A stretch of 10,326 nucleotides of DNA from Desulfococcus sp. (GTDB lineage: Bacteria; Desulfobacterota; Desulfobacteria; Desulfobacterales; Desulfosalsimonadaceae). How positions within the stretch are numbered: position 1 is the first letter of the stretch; each line of letters opens with the position of its first letter. The stretch covers positions 1 through 10,326 of the forward strand of contig JAHECJ010000036.1 of NCBI GenBank assembly GCA_024641805.1, in the 5' to 3' direction. Made by a program: the position numbers and the translations under genes. Below the pieces are notes generated by a model. It made no database searches, had not been told where the DNA came from, and was given only the letters and a program-made list of their open reading frames with translations. Shown piece by piece: positions 6,796 through 10,326 of the stretch.

Positions 6796-6958
6796 AGACA
6801 TTCGAAGAATCCATGTCGATCAAACCTTCCGCCAGGGCCAGGGCATAAGCATTTTGCCTGATCCATTGATGATAACGCCTGATAAAAACCGGGTCGTGGA
6901 ATAAAATACTTTCCCCGAGACAATTCAAGTCATTATTGATTCGCCAATACAGATACAT
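6785..6958 (-). CDS. 57-residue protein of unknown function
   Basis: The start at 6958 is chosen because the minus strand has AAAGGAGG ending 4 nt before this ATG. The frame is open 30 codons further upstream, but that part runs through a terminator hairpin and is unlikely to be translated. The protein begins MYLYWRINND and is rich in aromatic residues, His and Arg in the middle (FHDPVFIRRYHQWIRQ), with two Cys (C13 and one near the C-terminus). There is no clear membrane segment or signal peptide. I do not recognise a family. It is bracketed by two terminator-like hairpins, which suggests an independently controlled small gene; the strong ribosome binding site is the main reason to believe in it. 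Confidence 0.55.
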   Translation of the reverse strand: MYLYWRINNDLNCLGESILFHDPVFIRRYHQWIRQNAYALALAEGLIDMDSSNVCLN

Positions 6959-6962
6959 GATA

Positions 6963-6970
6963 CCTCCTTT
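6963..6970 (-). promoter_or_regulatory. Strong Shine-Dalgarno that fixes the start of the 57-residue gene
   Basis: AAAGGAGG on the minus strand ends 4 nt from the ATG at 6958. It lies only about 5 nt after the U-run of the hairpin at 6976-7005, so ribosome loading and termination could interact. Confidence 0.7.
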
Positions 6971-6975
6971 AAAAT

Positions 6976-7005
6976 AAAAACCCGAATCGAAAAAATCGAT
7001 CCGGG
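6976..7005 (-). terminator. Terminator-like hairpin directly upstream of the 57-residue gene
   Basis: On the minus strand CCCGGATCGA (7005-6996) pairs with TCGATTCGGG (6990-6981) around a 5-nt T loop, followed by TTTTT then ATTTT. All ten positions pair in minus-strand RNA, with one G-U; on the plus strand that position would be an A-C mismatch, so the minus strand is the likely orientation. It could end the transcript of the DUF2845-like gene, end a small RNA, or attenuate the 57-residue gene. Confidence 0.8.
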
Positions 7006-7186
7006 ATATTCTTTTATCTCCAAGATGCGGCTGATCATTACTAAACACATAAGCAATGATCGGCTGATCGCGCCGAAATTCTGGCTATCAGAAATTTCCC
7101 AATGCCTCGATTCCGGATCAGCCCTCACCTCTCAGCTTTAATTCAGTCAAAACGATACGTTTCGTAGCGAGGCCAGAACTGAATTA
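7006..7186 (-). ncRNA. Hairpin-rich region, possible structured leader, 3' UTR or small RNA
   Basis: No protein gene fits here. In minus-strand order the pairings are: TAATTCAGT (7186-7178) with ACTGAATTA (7147-7139), holding an inner AAACG/CGTTT hairpin (7162-7150); GGCTGATC (7123-7116) with GATCAGCC (7069-7062), enclosing a bulged 9-bp hairpin (7098-7075, GAAATT-CTG with CAG-AATTTC); and GATCATT (7061-7055) with AATGATC (7039-7033). A second copy of GATCAGCC at 7036-7029 could compete for GGCTGATC. The terminator at 6976-7005 follows. No convincing promoter was found directly upstream, so transcription may come from the gene ending at 7266. The strand and the existence of a discrete RNA are inferences. 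It does not match a known RNA class that I recognise. Confidence 0.4.
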
Positions 7187-7265
7187 TTTACCTTCACCTG
7201 GCCGCAGCCTCCCGGATGGCAAAATTTTCATCGCAAAATTCCGATTACTCTCCAACCGGTTCAGA

Positions 7266-7559
7266 TTAAACTTTCTGCAACACACCGGCAGAAAAATAGA
7301 GGATATAATAATAACCCGCTTCCGGGCCGTATATCCATTTCTCGATAATGAGCCCTCCCTCCCCCGAGTCGCCCGCTTGCGTGTGACCGACGACTTCTTT
7401 AGAATTTGGCTCCCCGCAGTTATTAATCACCTCAAATGATTGGACGCCCTGTTCAATTAAAAGATTTCCACACCGCCATCCGGTATCCTCATCAGCGGCT
7501 GTTGCGAATGTCGCGGTCAAAAGCAGCAATAATACCGTGATAAAAAGAATCTTTTTCAT
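7266..7559 (-). CDS. Exported DUF2845-like small protein
   Basis: The 97-residue protein starts with a classic Sec signal peptide: MKK, a Leu-rich core (about residues 4-15) and an Ala-rich cleavage region (ATFATAA, cleavage near residue 22). The mature part has 'WRCGNLLIEQG', then 'VINNCGEPNSKE', then an aromatic-rich end (EKWIYGPEAGYYYILYF), the layout I know from DUF2845 proteins. C30 and C48 could form a disulfide in the periplasm. The function of the family is unknown. The ATG at 7559 has GAAGG at a suitable distance upstream, and a promoter is visible at 7604-7631. No terminator lies close to the stop; the next one is the hairpin at 6976-7005, about 260 nt later. Confidence 0.8.
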   Translation of the reverse strand: MKKILFITVLLLLLTATFATAADEDTGWRCGNLLIEQGVQSFEVINNCGEPNSKEVVGHTQAGDSGEGGLIIEKWIYGPEAGYYYILYFSAGVLQKV

Positions 7560-7603
7560 CGGATGCCTTCATAGTGAAATATCTATTAACTAAATATTTT
7601 TTA

Positions 7604-7631
7604 TATTTAAACGAATAAAGAATAAAGTCAA
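7604..7631 (-). promoter_or_regulatory. Candidate sigma-70-type promoter for the DUF2845-like gene
   Basis: On the minus strand TTGACT (7631-7626) is followed after 16 bp by TAAATA (7609-7604), in a very AT-rich stretch about 45 bp upstream of the start codon. A 17-bp spacing to AAATAT is an alternative reading. Confidence 0.5.
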
Positions 7632-7662
7632 TTTCTTTGATTTGTTAATGATTCAAATTTTT

Positions 7663-7707
7663 TGCATAAAAAAAAGGGTTATGGCACTCAAACCATAACC
7701 CTTTTTG
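7663..7707 (-). terminator. Rho-independent terminator of the tRNA operon
   Basis: On the minus strand AAAGGGTTATGG pairs with CCATAACCCTTT around a short loop (TTTGAGTG) and runs into a series of T. It lies just after the encoded CCA end of tRNA-Arg. The symmetrical A/T flanks mean it could also work in the opposite direction. Confidence 0.88.
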
Positions 7708-7714
7708 AAATTCG

Positions 7715-7791
<77 letters not shown>

Positions 7792-7840
7792 GTAAGCAAC
7801 AAACCGCTGCATCAGAAAGACGGCAACGGTTATTTTCAAA

Positions 7841-7917
7841 TGGGGTGAGTGATGGGACTTGAACCCACGACCACCTGGGCCACAACCAGGTGCTCTGCCA
7901 ACTGAGCTACACCCACC
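7841..7917 (-). tRNA. tRNA-His (anticodon GTG)
   Basis: The minus strand folds as a cloverleaf with acceptor GTGGGTG/CACTCAC, anticodon stem CCTGG/CCAGG around loop TTGTGGC (anticodon at 7883-7881), a T loop TTCAAGT, and encoded CCA (7843-7841). The extra G at 7917 opposite C73 is the G-1 identity element of tRNA-His. It is first in a two-tRNA operon. Confidence 0.96.
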
Positions 7918-7931
7918 ATAGAAAGTAGCAT

Positions 7932-7960
7932 TATGTAACAGACCGTTTTTATCTTTTCAA
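7932..7960 (-). promoter_or_regulatory. Promoter of the tRNA-His/tRNA-Arg operon
   Basis: On the minus strand TTGAAA (7960-7955) and TACATA (7937-7932) are spaced by 17 bp, placing the transcription start a few bases before the 5' end of tRNA-His. Confidence 0.6.
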
Positions 7961-8031
7961 GAGGTTTTTATTATATTCTTAAAATAATGCGACCGCAAGC
8001 CCCGTTTTGCGATGCTGACAAGAAACTTCTA

Positions 8032-8060
8032 TTGACCATGGATTCTATTTTTATTACATT
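8032..8060 (+). promoter_or_regulatory. Candidate sigma-70-type promoter for the membrane protein-selB operon
   Basis: TTGACC (8032-8037) and TACATT (8055-8060) are separated by 17 bp, about 38 bp upstream of the ATG of the small membrane protein. It is divergent from the tRNA promoter. Confidence 0.5.
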
Positions 8061-8097
8061 TTTCAATTCATAAGAATTACAACTAAGGTTAACCCGC

Positions 8098-8274
8098 ATG
8101 AACAAATATTTGATATTGATTGTCAGGGCCATTTTCAGCTGTGTTTTTGCCGTTGTGATCTGCAGAATGTTCAGACCGGATGCCCAGGTGCCATTTATTG
8201 GCGGGCTTGCTCTTTTTCTGCTGGGCGCATCCTATGGGTTTGAATATTTCAGAAAGAAAAAAATGAGAAATTAA
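8098..8274 (+). CDS. Small two-helix membrane protein
   Basis: A 58-residue frame with ATG at 8098 and TAA 14 bp before the selB start. It has two hydrophobic segments, about residues 4-23 (YLILIVRAIFSCVFAVVIC) and 32-46 (PFIGGLALFLLGASY), and a basic C-terminus (FRKKKMRN). The charge pattern suggests a hairpin in the inner membrane with the C-terminus in the cytoplasm. I recognise no family. A weak AAGG lies about 11 nt upstream, and a promoter candidate is at 8032-8060. Given the position it is probably co-transcribed with selB, but nothing connects it functionally to selenocysteine. Confidence 0.65.
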   Translation: MNKYLILIVRAIFSCVFAVVICRMFRPDAQVPFIGGLALFLLGASYGFEYFRKKKMRN

Positions 8275-8288
8275 GGGACGATAAAAAA

Positions 8289-10199
8289 TTGAAACAGATT
8301 ATTCTCGGCACCGCAGGACATATTGACCACGGAAAAACCAGCCTGATTAAAGCCATCAGCGGCTATGACACGGACCGCCTGAAAGAGGAAAAGCAGCGGG
8401 GCATTACCATTGAACTGGGTTTTGCCGCTTTGGACCTTCCCAGCGGGATCCATATCGGCATCGTCGATGTCCCGGGGCATGAAAAATTCATCAAAAATAT
8501 GGTCGCCGGCGCCACCGGAATCGATGTCGTAGCAATGATCATTGCCGCGGATGAAGGGGTCATGCCCCAGACCCGGGAACATTTGGAGATCTGCACCCTC
8601 CTCGGTATTCAATACGGATTCATCGTTCTGACCAAAATTGACATGGTGGATAACGAATGGGCGGAACTGGTCCAGGAAGACCTTCATGAATTTGTGGAAG
8701 GCACGTTTTTAGAAAACGCTCCGGTCATACCCGTGTCTTCGGTTACCGGTGAAGGAATCCCGGAATTCATTCAAACCCTTGACCGCTTCTGCGCGAATAT
8801 CAAGGTTAAAAAGCCCAGCGGCCTGTTCCGCCTTCCGGTGGATCGGGTTTTTACGATGAAAGGGTTCGGTACGGTCATTACCGGCACACTCATATCCGGG
8901 AGCATCTCGGTAGGTGAAACCGTCATGATTTATCCGGGAGATATAAAATCTAAAATCAGGGGCCTTCAGGTTCACGATCAGCAGGTGAATACCGCTGAGG
9001 CCGGCATGCGGACCGCCATTAATTTTCAGGGAATTGAAAAGGCAACCGTCAATCGGGGGGATGTGATCGCCAGGGTGGACACCCTGAAAAACTCCTATAT
9101 GATCGATGCCGAGCTTCATTTGCTGGAAAGCAATATCCGGCCGGTTAAAAGCCGGGATCGCGTGAGGCTGCATACCGGGACTTCTGAATTCCCCTGTAAC
9201 GTCATTCTTCTGGACAGGGAATCCCTTGAACCCGGGGAGACCGCTGTAGTTCAGCTGCGACTTGACGCGCCGGTTGCCTGCGTGAAGGATGACCGGTTTG
9301 TTGTCCGAAGCTACTCACCTGTTCGGACCCTTGGCGGCGGCCGGATATTGAATCCGATTCCGAACAAGCACAAACGCTTTAAAGAGGAAACAAACGCCGA
9401 TCTTCAGGCGCTGGCAAACGCGGACGAAGAAACACTGATTCTGCTCCATGCCAAAGATGCCGGTTACGCCGAAATAACTTATTCCGACCTGCCGGTGGTG
9501 ACAAATCTTTCCGGGAAACAGCTCGATAAATACCTGCAATTATTATTATCAAAACAGGTAATTATCCAGACCGACAAAGAAAATAAACGCTATATCCACA
9601 AAAACACCTATGAAACCTTTAAATTAAAGGTATTGGAACTCTTAGGCCTTTACCATTCGAAAAATCCATTGAAAAGCGGAATGCCTAAAGGAGAACTGAA
9701 GTCAAAATTTCCGCCGATCCTCAGTGATAAACTTTTCAATCATCTGCTGAATACAATGATCAAAACCGATGATATCGTTCTATTGGAAAACAATGTCCGG
9801 TTGGCCGGCCATAAAGTAACGCTCAAAGCGGATCAATCCGATATAAAGGAAAAAATCATCGAAACCTATTTAACCAGCGGACTTCAGCCGCCGTATTTCA
9901 AAGAACTGACCGACGAATTAAAGATTGACCCCAAGGAATCCAAAAATGTTCTTATGCTGCTCGTCAAGGAAGGTTCCATTGTCAAGGTCAAAGAAGAACT
10001 TTTTTTTCATGCGGATATCATTCAGGAACTGGAAAAAAGGCTGGTGGCTTTTTTAAAATCCAACAGCGAAATTAACACGCCGCAATTTAAAGAGATGACA
10101 GGCGCATCAAGAAAGTATACAATTCCCCTGCTGGAATTCTTTGACGATGAGAATGTGACGATCCGGGTGGGTGATATCCGGCAGCTCAGAAAACAGTAA
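8289..10199 (+). CDS. selB: Selenocysteine-specific translation elongation factor SelB
   Basis: SelB carries Sec-tRNA(Sec) to the ribosome at in-frame UGA codons marked by a SECIS hairpin. The GTPase domain has G1 GHIDHGKT (10-17), RGITIELG (37-44), DVPGHEKF (60-67), TKID (115-118) and an SS G5 element near 149. Elongation-factor-like beta-barrel domains follow (about 175-360, 'TMKGFGTVITGTL', 'RVRLHTGT'). The C-terminal part (about 380-636) carries the winged-helix domains that bind the SECIS, ending in the conserved SRKYTIPLLEFFD...RVGDIRQL. At 636 residues the length is normal. The start is TTG at 8289, with AAGGGA about 10 nt upstream overlapping the end of the membrane protein gene. No selC, selA or selD is in the window. 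Confidence 0.97.
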   Translation: MKQIILGTAGHIDHGKTSLIKAISGYDTDRLKEEKQRGITIELGFAALDLPSGIHIGIVDVPGHEKFIKNMVAGATGIDVVAMIIAADEGVMPQTREHLEICTLLGIQYGFIVLTKIDMVDNEWAELVQEDLHEFVEGTFLENAPVIPVSSVTGEGIPEFIQTLDRFCANIKVKKPSGLFRLPVDRVFTMKGFGTVITGTLISGSISVGETVMIYPGDIKSKIRGLQVHDQQVNTAEAGMRTAINFQGIEKATVNRGDVIARVDTLKNSYMIDAELHLLESNIRPVKSRDRVRLHTGTSEFPCNVILLDRESLEPGETAVVQLRLDAPVACVKDDRFVVRSYSPVRTLGGGRILNPIPNKHKRFKEETNADLQALANADEETLILLHAKDAGYAEITYSDLPVVTNLSGKQLDKYLQLLLSKQVIIQTDKENKRYIHKNTYETFKLKVLELLGLYHSKNPLKSGMPKGELKSKFPPILSDKLFNHLLNTMIKTDDIVLLENNVRLAGHKVTLKADQSDIKEKIIETYLTSGLQPPYFKELTDELKIDPKESKNVLMLLVKEGSIVKVKEELFFHADIIQELEKRLVAFLKSNSEINTPQFKEMTGASRKYTIPLLEFFDDENVTIRVGDIRQLRKQ

Positions 10200-10205
10200 A
10201 CGGTG

Positions 10206-10301
10206 GTGAACGTTTAATATCTTTAAACGCGAAACTCCGGTAAAAATTATACCCGATACCCTCTGCGGTATTTCAATGCAAAGCGAGACGTTCACAGGAG
10301 G
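10206..10301 (+). promoter_or_regulatory. Leader of the next gene with inverted repeats and Shine-Dalgarno
   Basis: Between selB and the next start codon GTGAACGT (10206-10213) is exactly complementary to ACGTTCAC (10288-10295), which immediately precedes the AGGAGG at 10296-10301. Inside lie ATACC/GGTAT (10256-10260 with 10267-10271) and, overlapping the outer stem, CGTTTAA/TTAAACG (10211-10217 with 10223-10229). Pairing could place the ribosome binding site at the base of a helix. No convincing promoter was seen, and short inverted repeats of this size also occur by chance. Confidence 0.3.
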
Positions 10302-10308
10302 AAATAAA

Positions 10309-10326
10309 ATGGGAAAAGCAACTGAT
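10309..10326 (+). CDS. Start of an unidentified gene, truncated by the window end
   Basis: ATG at 10309 follows AGGAGG with a 7-nt spacer, an excellent ribosome binding site. Only six codons are visible (MGKATD), too few to identify the product. It lies 109 bp after selB on the same strand. Confidence 0.65.

Noticed and set aside
6959..7048. Upstream extension of the 57-residue protein to an ATG at 7048.
   Set aside because: It would translate through a terminator hairpin, while a strong Shine-Dalgarno fits the ATG at 6958.
7075..7137. Possible TPP (THI-box) riboswitch: on the minus strand CTGAGA is followed by CTGATCCGG and later GGGAA, in the order seen in that riboswitch.
   Set aside because: The 5' GGGGTGC strand and the ACCC after CTGAGA are missing, the spacing is off, and no thiamine gene follows. 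A covariance search against RF00059 would settle it.

Overview
The window looks like ordinary chromosome from a Gram-negative, probably deltaproteobacterial (Desulfobacterota-like) organism. That guess rests on moderate GC, short spaced operons, abundant two-component signalling, a GspE/PilB-type protein, and SelB (so selenocysteine is used). It is an inference from gene content; nothing in the sequence fixes the taxonomy.

Layout. Plus strand: the 3' end of htpG (1-216) and its terminator; then a signalling block of a stand-alone receiver protein (584-1033), a 52-residue charged protein (1035-1193), a 563-residue GspE/PilB-family protein with its ATPase motifs destroyed (1214-2905), and a receiver-histidine kinase (3059-4153); then an RlmC/RlmD-like 5-methyluridine RNA methyltransferase (4256-5548). 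Minus strand, convergent to this: a Nudix hydrolase (5691-6266) behind a MIF-family tautomerase-like protein (6312-6656); a 57-residue unknown protein (6785-6958) with a strong Shine-Dalgarno and terminator hairpins on both sides; a hairpin-rich stretch (about 6976-7186); a secreted DUF2845-like protein (7266-7559); and tRNA-Arg(TCG) and tRNA-His(GTG) with a shared promoter and terminator. Plus strand again: a small two-helix membrane protein (8098-8274), selB (8289-10199), and the first six codons of another gene (from 10309).

How the parts work together. The most interesting block is 584-4153. A CheY-like receiver, a tiny protein and a GspE/PilB pseudo-ATPase sit within about 20 bp of each other, with a sensorless receiver-kinase 153 bp downstream. 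The pseudo-ATPase keeps the family fold and the zinc-binding tetracysteine but has lost the Walker A lysine, the Walker B glutamate and the His-box histidine. It therefore probably acts as a regulatory or scaffold protein under phosphorelay control and not as a motor; this is inference.

The second point of interest is the hairpin-rich minus-strand stretch ending in a rho-independent terminator only about 5 nt upstream of the Shine-Dalgarno of the 57-residue gene. It may be an attenuated leader, a 3' UTR, or a small RNA. The rest is housekeeping: chaperone, RNA modification, nucleotide hydrolysis, tRNAs and selenocysteine incorporation.
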